A DNA stretch of 64,000 nt from Fistularia commersonii (GCA_037954325.1 JBBMNZ010000014.1:13552956-13616955), one strand, 5' to 3'. Positions 12,186-25,579 are shown, counted from the stretch's first letter. Made by a program: numbers and translations. The notes: generated from the sequence alone by a model not told the origin.

Positions 12186-14534
12186 ACATATATACATAGT
12201 TTTGTTCTGTTTTAGATTGTCCTGACTCTTCCTACTGTTTAGTTACCTGCAAATCTTCGTTTGAAACAGATCATCAGCTGAACACCATTAGATCCAGACA
12301 TGTTGCAAGAAGTTGTACAGTAGAACAAACCAGATTCCCCCCCCCTGATTTGTCCACATGTAAAATTATCATAATTCTGATTTGTGTAAAAAAAAGTGAA
12401 ATGCAAGTAAGTACTCAATAAAACACAATATTGATCATCGATATTCAATGGTCATTGTGTCATTTCTGGCATCAGTCCTATATCATTCCCAAATCACTTT
12501 CCACTTACATTACTAAGCTGTACCTTTAACAGATGATGTGAATGTTAATAACATTTACACGACACAGTTCAAGTGACCCAATTAAGATTTGTTTTCTCCC
12601 ATGTGGCACTGATCAGATATGGATAATGAACAAACATGTATCAGATCCATTTCAGGTCGTTTTCATTAGAGGAAATTAATCTGATCTTACTTGGTAATCT
12701 GCAACTCTGGCATATCGTCTAAGCAGACAGGCGGATATTGCCTGTCAGTGTAAGTCACACATCAATGGAAACGGGATGGCTTTGTATATTAAGTGTAAAG
12801 TTTAGAAACTCTTTCTAGTTTCTGCACCCATTGCAGAATTACCAGCCATTTGATTTATTTATGAACTATATTATTGTAAATTTGTTTTTGGTAGCACTGC
12901 CGTCACTTTGTTTTCTGGGTTGATAGGCAAACCTCAGCGTTTCTTTTGTTTCTTTATCTTTTGTCCATGTACTTCATGGGTAAACATTGATAAGTTTATT
13001 TTCTGGAAGCTGGAGATCAGATAATCTGCACTAAGCATCAAATCATTGGGCTTGAAAATCAGTTTGGTAGAATAAAATTTTGACCTCACTGCTTTCAAGT
13101 TCCTGACTATGGTTGATCCACACATCAACAGACTCCCCTGCAGACACATACCTCAAACACTTATATGAAGTGACATTAATGGAGCGTTCCATAATCTCCT
13201 CCATCCATCCATCAGTAATGGGCTGCACTATTAATCCAGCTCATACAAAAGAGAGGGTATCTGTAGTCATCCCAGTCATAGCAATTCTTCACAAGGTTTG
13301 TAATAACCATTCACTGGGGTAATCTATGCTGTGATGAGTCTGGTCCCAGTCAGCCTTGACCCCTCTGACATCGCAGCTGATGATGATGTCATTTCCTCAA
13401 ATAGGCCCCTTGTCTAGAAGTGTGTTTTGTGAGATGACTGCTCATGAGTAGAGGTCAAAGCTCTGATGTCATCTGACCGTCCTGGCACGCCGATTGAATC
13501 CAATGACCAGAGAGAGATAAGGCAAGAGTTGAGTGAGCCACTGTGTGTTTACTCTTACAGGAGTTAGAACCAGATGCTGTTGTTAGCAGGCTTCATGTCT
13601 TCTGAGCTCTTTCTTTGAGTGTGTTCTTGGTAGGAGTACCAGGCGTACTGGATTCCTCACTTTCCACAGCAGCTTTTTAATCTTCAAATTAATGCGGAGA
13701 CCCTCCATCTGCGCAATTTCGCACACATTCTCTGGGTGCTTTACTGGAAATGCTTGCAATGCTAAAACAGGACGTGACAAAGTATAGCAAAATGTTTCTT
13801 ACAGAGGTACATTATTACTACATTTCACTCTACACACATGCTGCAAGAACTGCTGATTCCTCCCATTGCAGCCCCCCTCTTCCCCCCCAACAATGGTTTT
13901 TGTGCTACTTGTTTTCAGGGGTCAGTCTGCTTCACGCTCTGTTGTGTCTTCTTAATGAGTGCTCTGTAGTGCTGGTGATGCGCAAAACACCTCCCAGCCT
14001 GCCGAATAGGATTTACCCAGATTTGAAGCCAACATCAATCTCCATAATATGTCTTCAGCAAAGGACTCCTGCCAAATAATATCTAATTGAAGCGGAGCTG
14101 GGGTTTATTAAAGAAGGCCATTATTAATGGGAACATTTACAGATTTAATGAAAGGGAAATGTAATGCAAATCCAATGCAATTCCCATTACATAGTCTGTA
14201 GCTAATATTTAAGAAGGTTTAAGATTAAAATATTTTAGAAAGACAAAAAGAAATGTGTCACTGATGAGACTTATTAACTGTCATCACACTCTAGTCATGG
14301 AATTTTTGAGTTCTGGAATTTGGTTTTTAATTTTTAACTCTCGCTGTAAGATCATCTGTTTGGTTGTTTGTAGTCTTTAAGTTGTTGAATAACATCACGT
14401 TTGTTTTTTATGTAACTTTCTCTGTTCAACACTTTGACTTCATTTCTCCTAGCAAGCTTATGATTGATTCATTTAGGTCCATTTGCCTCCACCCACACCA
14501 GTTTCCTTTCATTGGATTTATTTTTGGGTATATC
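12186..14534. other. Presumed plexin intron, no gene seen
   Basis: No exon recognised. 13330-13750 is slightly GC-richer and looks single-copy. 14085-14215 carries paired homeobox and POU-like sites and is listed separately. Confidence 0.55.
14085..14215. promoter_or_regulatory. Candidate intronic enhancer (homeodomain/POU motifs)
   Basis: Contains a perfect 13-bp palindrome CCATTATTAATGG (14118-14130, head-to-head homeodomain cores), an octamer ATGCAAAT (14164-14171), a repeated aatgcaa (14162 and 14174), and GTAATG...CATTAC ends at 14161-14190. The motif density resembles vertebrate conserved non-coding elements. Conservation cannot be tested here. Confidence 0.25.
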
Positions 14535-14546
14535 TTCAACTCCACA
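14535..14546. repeat. Target-site duplication, left copy (TTCAACTCCACA)
   Basis: Identical to 16236-16247; flanks the LINE copy at 14547-16235. Confidence 0.88.
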
Positions 14547-16235
14547 TGTTGAATGCAGCCTCAGGGGGGCACGGAGCAGTCCCAAGCCCAGATAAATGCA
14601 GAGGGTTGCGTCAGGAAGGACATCTGGCGTAAAACTTTTGCCAAAACCAAACATGTGAATCAGCCATAATAACCAAATCATACCGGATCAGTCAAGGACT
14701 GGGTTAACAACGACTGCCATTGTACCGATGACCTACAGGGTACCAGTGGAAATTGGGCGACTGTAGGTCAAAGAAGGAGAGAAGCAAGGCGTGTCCAGAG
14801 GCAGAGAGAGAAGAGGAAAGGAACAAACCTGGGATTGAGAGTAGGGACTTTGAATATCGGGACTATCACAGGAAAAGGTTGAAACTTGGTTGACATGATG
14901 CAGAGAAGGAAGGTGGATATACTGTGTGTCCAGGAGACCAGGTGGAAAGGTAGTAAAGCTGGAAGCTTAGGAGCAGGCTTTAAGTTGTAGTATCATGGTA
15001 CTGACAAGAAGAGAAATGGGGTAGGAGTTATCTTGAAGGAGGAGTTTGCTAGGAACGTTCTGGAGGTGCTAGTATGTTGGATAGACTTATGAGTCTGAAA
15101 CTGGAAATTGAAGGTGTGATGCTCAATGCTGTTAGTGGCTATGCCCCACTGGTGGGATGTGAAATTTAAGAGAAGGAGAAGTTCTGGATTGACTTAGGTG
15201 AAGTGATGCAGGATATTCCCAGAAATAAGACAGTAGTAATTGGTGCAGACTTCAATGGACATGTTGGTGAAGGCAATAGAGGGGGTGAAGAAGTGATGGG
15301 CTGATTTGGTATACAGGATAGGAATGCAAAGGGACAGATGGTGATATATTTAGCATGGAAATGGCTGTAGTGAATACCTTTTTCCAGAAAATAAACAGAA
15401 ACATAGGGGAACTTATAAGAGCGAGGTAGGAGCATGCAGGTAGACTACATCTTGTATAGACGAGGTAACCTGAAAGAGATCAGTGATTGCAAAGTAGTTG
15501 TAGGTGAGAGTGTAGCCAGGCAGTATAGGATGCTGGTTTGTAGGATGACTCTGGTGACTAGGAAGATAAAGGGGACAAAGGCAGAGCAGAGGACAAAGTG
15601 GGGGAAGCTGAAAAGGGAGGAGTGTTGTATGGTTTTCAGGGAGGAGTTGAGAAAGGCTCTGGGTGGTCAGGGAGAGCTTCCAGATGATTGGACAACAACA
15701 ACTAGTGTTATCAGGGAGACAGATACGTAGATAAGGACACTTGGTGGTGGAGGTATGCTCTGGAAAGGAGAGACTATCGGCCAGAATTAAATGAAAGGTG
15801 TACAAGACAGTGATGAGATCAGCGATGCTGTATGGCCTTGAAACAGTTACAAGGACAAAAAGACAGGATGCAGAACTAGAGATTGCCGAGATGAAGATGT
15901 TGAGGTTCTCAGGGAGTGACCAGGATGGATAGGATCAGGAATGAGTCTATCAGAGAACAACACATGTTAGATATTTCGAAAGAAAGTCAGAGAAGCCAGA
16001 CTGAGATGGTTCAGTCATGTTCAAAGGAGGGATAGTGAATATATTGGTAGACGGATGGTGGAATTGGAGCTGCCAAGCAAGAGGTCGCGAGGAAGACCAA
16101 AGAGAAGATTTATGAGATTTATGAGTGAGAGAGGATATGAAGGTAGTTGGTATGAGAGAGGACACAGAGAATAGGGTTCGATGGAGAAAGTTGATTCGCT
16201 GTGGCAATCCCTGAAGGGCAAAGCCGAAAGAAGAA
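14547..16235 (+). mobile_element. RTE-clade LINE, copy C, both ends intact, RT core deleted
   Basis: The only sense-strand copy of this family and the only one with the 5' end. It has a 5' leader (ggttgcgtcaggaaggacat at 14605), an endonuclease region interrupted by stops (RKVDILCVQET-like about 14910, GADFNGHVGEGN-like about 15245, QVDYILYRRGNLKEISDCKV at 15437-15496) and the endonuclease-RT linker. After the linker WWW motif (about 15745) the reading jumps to RYALER, which lies downstream of the RT catalytic motif, and then at once to RLSARIK and KVYKTVM, still further downstream. The 3' end is gaagggcaaagccgaaagaa. A perfect 12-bp duplication flanks it, so it inserted as a unit. The RT domain is missing, so it is non-autonomous. 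Confidence 0.9.
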
Positions 16236-16247
16236 TTCAACTCCACA
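16236..16247. repeat. Target-site duplication, right copy (TTCAACTCCACA)
   Basis: Identical to 14535-14546. Confidence 0.88.
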
Positions 16248-19200
16248 CCTTGCATTTTCTAACACAAATTAATTAAACAATTATATACAATTAACATGAG
16301 TGGAAAAAATGTATATATATATATATATAAACTGTAAGTTTAAGTTACATAGAGGATGGTTCTCCAGAGCTTGATGCGAGTTTACCTGATGTTGCAAGCA
16401 CAACATCTAAAGTTTGCTTTATCATTTCAATTTAAACAGATATATGTTATATTTAAGTCATTAATACATTTTACCTTGAATAATAACTTAGTACTTTGCT
16501 TTTGTAAGTAGTTTGTTTGTACCACTATTTATAAAACATGTACACCTCAGTGAAATTTTGTTGATCCATAAGGGCAACAGAGGAGCACCTGCAATTGAGG
16601 TCAGTTTGAACATAAGTAAGTTATTTGAATTCAATTAATGAGAAATAAATCTCCTTTTTTGGAATTAACCCAACTAGATATATTGTAACCAAATGTTTTC
16701 AGCTCTGAGAGGGATGCCAACGACTGTGAGTCGTCATATCTACATTAAACTATGTATTACACTTCATATACTGAGATGTAGTCTCTGAATATTTTGCCTT
16801 TTTTCCGACTTTGGTTGCATTGCACGGGCAATGGAGGATTCAAGTTGTGAGCATTTTTACTGTTTTATTTTCCTATGCACTAATTTATTGATACATCAAG
16901 TCTTGAGAAGTGCCCTTCTGTCAGTTTTCCACTGTTAAATGCACAATGCACTTTATTCTTGCCAGCGTACGTAGCTTGCAGAATATTTTTCCATTCCCTT
17001 TTCCTCCATCCTTCAGCTTTGCACTTCCAGGGGTTTCCCCTCTGCTGAGCGGCATCAGTTTGTTTCCACTGCAGTACAACAATAGCCTGTTAGCTCCATA
17101 TGCAGCCACACATTTTTCTGTCAACCCATCCCAAGAATAAAACTACACCATTGTCTATATTTTATTAACCTCTTAGTCAATCTTTAATGAGCAACGTGTC
17201 TTTCTTCCCTTACAAGCCTCTCAGCTTGTTTATTTTCCATGCAAAATTAACTTTTTTTTTTCTTTCTTAAAGGAGCTCATTGACTCTGGAAAACAGGTCC
17301 ATTCAACACTGCACTATTCATCTATTTTTTTTTTCTACAGGGATTAATATGCAAAAAATAAATAAATAACCAAATAAATAATTGAATCTGTTAAGGATAG
17401 AATTTCATATTAAAAAAATTGATTTGCCCTTCCTCTGCATCATTCTGCGTTTCCCTGACACTGTTTTGTACATGTAACAAAATTGATGACTACCTAATAG
17501 CATATGTTAGAACTGTTAGTGCAAATTTCATAAGTAAAATGAAAGATTATGGGGTGTAAAAAAGATGATGTGGCTAGGACAAGACATCTGCACTTTTCAT
17601 GAGATATTTTGCCTGACACACCTTTTGGTGATGTTGGCAAGTAACATCATGCTTGAAAGACTTGATGCATCGAGGCATTTTAATAAAGATTAGTACATAT
17701 GCTCTACATTGTGTCTGATCATGTTTTGTGTATGTGTATGTCAGTGCACATACACTTATAGTTCGGGGTTAAGATTGACAATGGGGCCATTGATTCATGT
17801 AGCAGCTGTGATCAGTTAAAGCCAGAGACAGAATGTGTGTGTGCGTGCGTGTCTGCACGTGTGTGTGCTTACCATCGGTGTCAGTGTGGTGCCAATGTAA
17901 CTGCTGGATGGTTGCACCTCACTAATCATGACATCATGGTTTCCACTGGGTCGTTTCCATCCCTCCTCATTCTGTCTGTCGCCTTCCTTCTGACTACCTA
18001 TCTGTCTCCACTGGTCCTGAGCTTCTTGTCTCTCCAGGGTAAAACTTCCTGCACTTTAAACCCCATATTTTACCTCTTCCTCCTCACTTTTTGTCAATTT
18101 GTTGTATGTAACGATTTCCTGTTTCTCTGAAATGGTATATGTTTGTCCACTGAGAAGGCATTGTGTTTCAAGTGGATAGAAGAGCCATGAGAAATTAAAC
18201 TGACCTGAAGGGGAAAGAAGGAAGTGGGGATCAAGGCACTGAGAGCTGGGCTGGTGTCTCTGATTGCCTGGCACAAAGCGCTGTGAGGCCCACCCACAGC
18301 ATTTAACACAGCCACATTCCTCCTGAGTTTACACTCATATGCACATGTTGACACATACACACACGCTTGCGCACGTATATAACTTGCACAATGACAGTCC
18401 GCTAAATGGAAAAATAATAATAAATAACTTAGCATTATTCAATAAGATACAACAGGAACCTTACACACACACACACACTATATAAATGTGTGTATATATG
18501 TGTATTTATATAATTCAAGCAATTTATTTCTTATATTAGTTTTCCATTCATTATAAATTAAGCATGCATGTTCTGCAGTTAAATACTCGCTAACTTCCTG
18601 TGCCTGTTTTATGTGGAATAGATTTTATGCTAATAAGGATCAGGAATAATGCTGGAAATGATGTGGAGGCCCCCAGTCTCCCCAGGAGGAATTACCAAAC
18701 TCCGCACAACAGACCGTTGTGAGGGAGGAATATGACTTAATTCTCAAGGGAAGACTGCAGGTGGATGTTTGGGTGGTAGACATATGAGATGAGCGTCAGC
18801 GGCAGACAGACTGTGAGAGTGAACTCGAGAGTGGACTGCAGTGAGCCGAGGTAGTGAGTCGACTCACCACTTGCCTGCAGGATTTGCTTTATTATAGATG
18901 CGTTAGCTTGCCAGTCATTTGAAAGCAGCTTTTTTTTTGCAACACATTTTCTATATCTGTATATTGATCAAGGAAACCATTGGACTTTGTTTCAAGCAAA
19001 CAATTTAACACTGACTTTCTTAGGTCATATAATGATGAAGATCACACATACAGGCCCATAAAACCATATTAATAACTTAAGTTCTTTCTGGGTCACATAT
19101 AGCGAGCTCCTCATGCAGCCCACAGTCTCATCCAAATGACAACAGTCACTTTTCCAACAGCCTACATTTGAACTGATGCCTTTTTATTCGCATCCCCTGA

Positions 19201-21278
19201 GCTTTGAAAGAGGGTTCCGGGGTATGACAGCATCTCAGCCCTGGGTTAGTGCTCAGTCAGCTAACAGGAAGCTGACAGAACCTTGGCTCTGTCACTGAGG
19301 AGGCGGTGGAAGGTTTTGGAATCGCGAAAAGCACCCCAAGGTGTATACTAGAACTTCTGTCATAAATTTGTCTCCCCTGAATTTGTAGCCTGTCATCTTC
19401 ATTTCAAAACTACTCTACTCTCTTCCCTCCAGATCTTCCCATTTCCCCCACTTTCTTATGTCTGCTGCCTTTTTTTTTTTTTTTTTTTGCATTGAACTGC
19501 AGCAACAGCTTTCACTAGATAAACAAATGTATTTAGTTTTACATTGATTTATTTACTTTTGTGTCTATCTACCCATAGTTGCTTGAAATGTAGACTCTTC
19601 CAGCAATGTGAATCAGGAAATGAAAAATAGTTGGTTACACATTTTCCCAATAATGACATTTATTGGTTTATTTGTTTATATTTTGTCTGATAGATATTTC
19701 TAGGGAACTTGTTTGAAACTACCGAATACATTTGAAATTCTCACTTGATTGAACACTAGAGGCTAATTTCAAACACATTCATATAATTTCACATTATTTG
19801 TGCTGGTGGGTTACTTCCTTTAAAGTAGTTTTTTTTTTTGGACCGTATGTGCTTTTGTCATCCAAAAAATTTATGCAACAAGATAAATATCTGCCAGATA
19901 TTAGAAAGTTCAAAGTCATGTTGTAACAGAACTCCATGACTGAATTTGCTGTTTCTTCAACACATCAAGTGTTGTTGGTTTTCATTTATTGCTTCCAATA
20001 CACTTGACAGTTTGAAAAAATATTCTATCCTAACTATTGTTGTTTTATTCTCCGATTTGCTTTTTTCTGCTCATGCAAACCATCTGTAAAATATTACATT
20101 TCAACATTTATTCTTCAGTGAACCACAGAATTAAAACCTGGTAAAACCAGCAAAACTCGTACATACACACTTGATGGATTTCAGTTCTATGTGTGTGTGT
20201 TTTGGGTTGAGTGGGCAAACTGTCATTTTGAAACATTGTTACATTGCAATAACACTGTTTTCTCACACCACTAACTCTGCCAACTGACTCTTGACTGACA
20301 TCTTGACCAAATGGACACATGCCTGCTCTTTGAGCTTGCTTCTCAGTTTGTCCTACTCTGTTCTTATTGAACAGAGTAGCATCCCTCAGTCTTCACTCAG
20401 GAGTTAGTGGAATCCAATCAATAATGGTAGGGTTAGGGTTCGTAAGAATATTTAGCCGGAACTAGATTCTACTTATGATCACTCGCACAGAAATAAGCAG
20501 CTGGTTGAGAAATTGTTTTTTGAGTTTTGGAACATTTTTTCCCCTCATTTTTTTTCTTTCTATGATGCATTCCTTTTTTGTTTTGAATATTTGTGCTTAG
20601 TAACACTTAGTGCTTAGATAACTTTTGCACATATACGCAGACACACACACAAAGGTGTGCCCGCGGACACACGCACACACAATTTTTACTGTCAATATGT
20701 TGTGACAATTGTTCTCTATCATAATATTACTTCTGAGCCATAAAAAATTTCCCATTGCTATTTATTGTGCTTTTTTTTGGCTCTAAAAGCTATTATGGAG
20801 ACATTTGCCTGCAATGAAAGCAGGTAAGTCTGTATAGCTGCTTGTGCAATAGCCTTTACCTAATAAAAGCTATCAAAAAGAGACAGTCTGTTATTTATTC
20901 ATTCTGGTTGTTCTTGTTCACGCTACATATCAGGTTGCACTGAAACTCTCACCTGTAATTTGCTCACTTGTTCTTATGGATGGTCCTCAATTCCTCGTGT
21001 CCTTCCTTTGCTTCTTCAATCATTCATACATTCACTGAAATCTCATTACTACATGATTGAAAATTAAATTGGGGCACGCACAATTGATGTTTAAAAGTAA
21101 ATCCTGCTGATTGGTTTAGGGGCACATTGCGGCTCCACCTCTTCTCACCTCATTACTTGCCTGTGTCAACCATTCCACGAATCATCAATCTTTCACCCCA
21201 CATCCTTTCCTCACCTGTTGTGTTTATCTTCCAAATGAATAAATGTTAAAGCAGTAAGAGAGAGGAAAAAAGCCAGGG
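16248..21278. other. Presumed plexin intron, no gene seen
   Basis: AT-rich. Contains short TA, CA and TG runs (16309-16328, 18464-18478, 20640-20680) and a poly-T at 19471-19488. GC-richer single-copy-looking blocks lie at 18640-18870 and 19180-19345. No exon recognised. Confidence 0.55.
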
Positions 21279-21288
21279 AACCGATTAT
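21279..21288. repeat. Target-site duplication, left copy (AACCGATTAT)
   Basis: Identical to 21506-21515, flanking LINE copy D. Confidence 0.8.
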
Positions 21289-21505
21289 CTTTTCCTTCTT
21301 CTCCTTTTGGCCTTTCCCTTCAGGGGTCGCCGCAGCGAATCAACCTTCTCCATCCAACCCTATTCTCTGTATCCTCCTCTCTCACACCAACTACCTTCAT
21401 ACTCTCTCTCTCTACATCCATAAATCTTCTCCTTGGTCTACTTCAAGACCTCCTGTCTGGCAGCTCCAATTCCAGCATCCGTCTACCAATATATTCACCA
21501 TAGGC
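21289..21505 (-). mobile_element. RTE-clade LINE fragment, copy D (217 bp, 5'-truncated insertion)
   Basis: Antisense 3' end of the RTE family. The + strand reads cttcaggggtcgccgcagcg followed by aatcaaccttctccatcc, nearly identical to copies A, E and F. It is cut at tctaccaatatattcaccat. The matching 10-bp duplications on both sides show that the truncation happened on insertion, as is usual for LINEs. It retains only the last coding residues and the 3' end. Confidence 0.9.
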
Positions 21506-21515
21506 AACCGATTAT
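21506..21515. repeat. Target-site duplication, right copy (AACCGATTAT)
   Basis: Identical to 21279-21288. Confidence 0.8.
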
Positions 21516-22269
21516 GAATACAGAAAATAAGTAGGGTGACAGACTGCCTTCGGGGGAAAGTAAAAGAGGAGAAGGACAGAAGAGCTAAGAGAAATTTTGC
21601 AGGAGAAAAATAAATGACTAAAAAAAAAAAAAGCATTAGATGCATTTGAAGGCACATAGAAATCTGTGCCTGCGGGTGTGTTTGGTTTGGTAAAGGGTGT
21701 GCGCTGGGTGGGTGGGTGTTTGTTTGTGGAATGCAAGCTATACTACCAGCTGTGAACTGTACAGTGGAGAAGCAAAGCTCCATATCCATAAATGCACCTA
21801 CAACAATAATGAGGGAATGAAATCTCACAGCTTACAGTCATGTAGCGTCTTCATGCAGGAGCTGCAGTTTACAGCTGGGCATTATTTGCAATGAAGCTAC
21901 AGTAAATAAAAAGGTGTGTAAACCTGCGGCAGTCAGGCAGCGATTACATTTGCACGAAACAATAGATTTATATTTTGCCCTTGAACAAATCTATGGTTTG
22001 ACTGCAATGTTCACCATGAATATACATTATAGAGATTTTTATCATCTTGAAAAGGCTGTTAAAGGTTAGTAAACATCATTATACACGTATAAAAGTGATA
22101 AGAAGAGTTTACACTGCAAAACTTGTTGCTGAAGACCCTAACCAATGAAACTTTAAAACATTGAATTAGATATAATTGCTAAGAATTATTAGTTAAGGTT
22201 ATTGGTGTATAGAGTGGCATACATTTGTAGGTTTGGAGGTAAATGAATTTTCATAAATGCTTTTCATAA

Positions 22270-22483
<214 letters not shown>

Positions 22484-25132
22484 ATGAGAGAGAGAGACTT
22501 AAACCGCTAAGCATGGTAACAAGATTACCAGTCATGGGAAACGTGATGCATGCTTGTGTGTTGGTGTGTAATACCACCAGTGTTCTGCTGTTGTGCAGTG
22601 GTTTTCAAAGCGCTCAAACCACTGAGGTATTTGTCTTTTTTTTTCCCTCAGGTTGTTTGCTTGGTTTGTTTAGTTTGATTTTGAAAGTGGCCCTCTCAGG
22701 CTTTCTTCAAGCTTGGTGAACATTTGTCTGGTTCCACACCTTTGAATTATATCCACCACTCCAGTTTGTTGAACCAATCAGTATTGTATTCTGCAGAATG
22801 TCTTTTAGCAATCCAACATCCTAAATAATACTTTTTTTCATCCCCAAATTGAAAATCGGGATCCTGGCTACATTCATTAAAATTAAGCCGCGAAGAGGTA
22901 TCTCAAGAGGTGGTGACGCACTTGTGCTATTTGCTAACACGCACACTATCATTGCAGATACTTGACACTAACCTATTATAAATATCATCACCTCATGGCT
23001 TGAAATGTCTCAATATCCCATTTTCCGTTTTCCATCAGCCCTGGTACATGAAGGTAATACTGATCATATGAACATATGGAGGGGTACCGCTGCTTTACAG
23101 ATTTTACCGATTTTAAATTTCCACTCTTGGTAGCCTGTCTCCCACATGAGCAGTAGAGGGAGCGGTTTCTATTCAACTCCAGCATTTTGCAGAGACATAC
23201 AACTGGGAAGCAAACAATGCTTTGTGTTCTCCCGCCTCTACTGTCAAAAAGACTACCCGATGTTTGGGGAAAGCGATATAACAGAGGATGATTGTCAGCG
23301 CTGCGGCAGTACAAGGAGTAACATTAAACCATTTCCACAGACCACACATTTCTGTCATAGATCAAAACTCGATTTTCCTTTGGAAATAATACTTTATGAT
23401 TATATAAAGTCTAGATAATTAAAGAGACCATGTTTGCAAATGTAATGATCTATTGAGTCCTCACAGGACAAATTGTGTGACCGTACTATGAAGATATTTG
23501 ATCATCTCTCCCTGTTCAATCATTGATCTTATCTGAGAGAGTGAAAACTGTCATCCTTAGATAACTTTTTCTAATATACTATATCTTGTTCAAAATCTAA
23601 TTGGACATTAACAGATGTCAACCGGGGGTTATTTTTATTTGTTTCACATAAAACTGTTGAACAATCCAATAGGAAAAAAGTCACTTCACAATTTTGATCG
23701 TGTCATAAACAAGCTTTATTTCAAAGAGGTCTTATTTGAAATATTCATAAATTATATGTAATATGATTTTTGTAGGAGAAGAATTGAGAAAAATGTAATT
23801 CTCCCAGTACACCAGATGTCTATTTTCTACATGTGAGATGTTACTCAGCAGTACTTTATGCTAATCAAATGATCTGCTGCCTTGTCTCACTTACATTTGT
23901 TGCCCTAGTAAATACTGTGAACAATAGTGAGCGTAGTCGGCGGAGTATTTCTACAATCTAGCTTTCCCCTTTGTGACTAATCAGATTCATTAAAATAATG
24001 CAAATTACTTCTCATGAGCAACTTTAGAACTACTTGTCCTCAGAGAGTAAATTCTGTTTCCCAATTCTGAGGTACGGTGCCCAATTACATAAAACCCAAC
24101 AAGCTAAGGTTGCCCTTAAGATTCCCTTCTTGCAGAGAAGAGTTTTCTTGTGTCAAAACAAAATTTGTATCAGCAAGTATTAACCTCCACTCATGAATTA
24201 ATGTGAGATATAGTTTACCACTTTATCTACTTCTTCATTCTATTATTTATTTGAGACTACATTTACCATGAATTTTTGTTGGTTTTTTCTTGACCATGTC
24301 TATTGCATTAACAGGGTTGTTACATTCACTATGAATGATTTCCTTTCTCAAGTCTTAAAATTTGTCAAATGCAAAAAAGGTACAGTTGCAAAATGCACAT
24401 GACACTGTAGTTGAAAAGACAATAATCAGGAAAGAATTTAAAATAAAAATCTATTTGGTAATACAGTTAGCTAGATTTAAGTGACCACTGTGTACCCATG
24501 GATTTATTGTTTAATAACGGTTTCTAACTTTTTAATATGTTCTTTTTGGGGGAAAAAAATAAATAAAAATTCAATTCTGAATGCTGTAAAATACCAGAAG
24601 AAATCCAGGTTAGCATGAAATGTGTTATGACAATAATTAGATGCAAGGGAAATATATCACAGGCTTTGTGCGCCCTCATAATAAATTAACTTAAGATAGT
24701 TCATGCAACAAACCCAGGCAACGATGACAGATGTTTTGTAGATTTCACGGGGAACTTTAATTTTATTTTAAAATTTGGAGGTTCAAAATCTATTTTGGTT
24801 ATCAAGGAAGATGATTCGAGGAAGCATAACACTACTAAGAGGGATTTTCATAAAAAAAATAAAAAATAAAAAAAAAATCACTAATTTACTGCAAAATATT
24901 GACCATTTCACATTTTTGAATTGAAAATCACCTCTACCATGAATTTTAAAATGAGTGCAAAATCAGCAATAAAATCCTATGACACTTTGTTTTTATGTCA
25001 GCAGCTGATATCTATCTTATCAAACCTGGTGTTTGTTACACAAAGAAATGGTGTCCTATTCCATCTGCTCTTACACTCATTACACTGATGGGCTGTAAAT
25101 TTATCTCTCTGGATCTCTCTCTTTCTCTGACG

Positions 25133-25134
<2 letters not shown>

Positions 25135-25175
<41 letters not shown>
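25135..25175. repeat. (CA)n microsatellite
   Basis: Uninterrupted CA repeat of 41 bp. Confidence 0.97.
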
Positions 25176-25179
<4 letters not shown>

Positions 25180-25547
25180 CCTATTAAGGGAATTAATTGA
25201 CAAATAAGTTTCAGCCTATGTAAACCCAATGGAATATTGTCAGAAGATGGTTCAAAAATGCACACCCACACACAGAAACACACACCCACACATGAGCATG
25301 CACATGTAGCCAAATAAAACAAGTCATGATATCATGTATACTCACAACCAACACATTCCGTCTCTCATTAAACACACATACTAAAATGGCACAAGAATAA
25401 CTAATGAACCAAAATTGAACGATTACTGTGTGCGCACGTGCATATGTGCTTACATGCTACAATTGTGTGCACAAGCTGTGCAACTGTGGCTTGCACCTTT
25501 ATAGTTTTCTGTTCAGTCGAGGAAACAGAGGAGACTATGCCCTGGTA

Positions 25548-25550
<3 letters not shown>

Positions 25551-25579
<29 letters not shown>
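25551..25579. repeat. (GT)n microsatellite
   Basis: Uninterrupted GT repeat of about 29 bp. Confidence 0.95.

Noticed and set aside
13850..13925. ttttcaggggtcagtc resembling the RTE LINE 3' end
   Set aside because: Only the short tcaggggtc word matches; the flanking text does not follow the family.
15413..15805. 130-codon open frame on the minus strand
   Set aside because: Antisense of the LINE copy C coding region; the + strand carries the conserved QVDYIL and KEISDCKV motifs.
20425..20445. Telomere-like gtagggttagggttcg
   Set aside because: Only two TTAGGG-like units; too short to be an interstitial telomere array.
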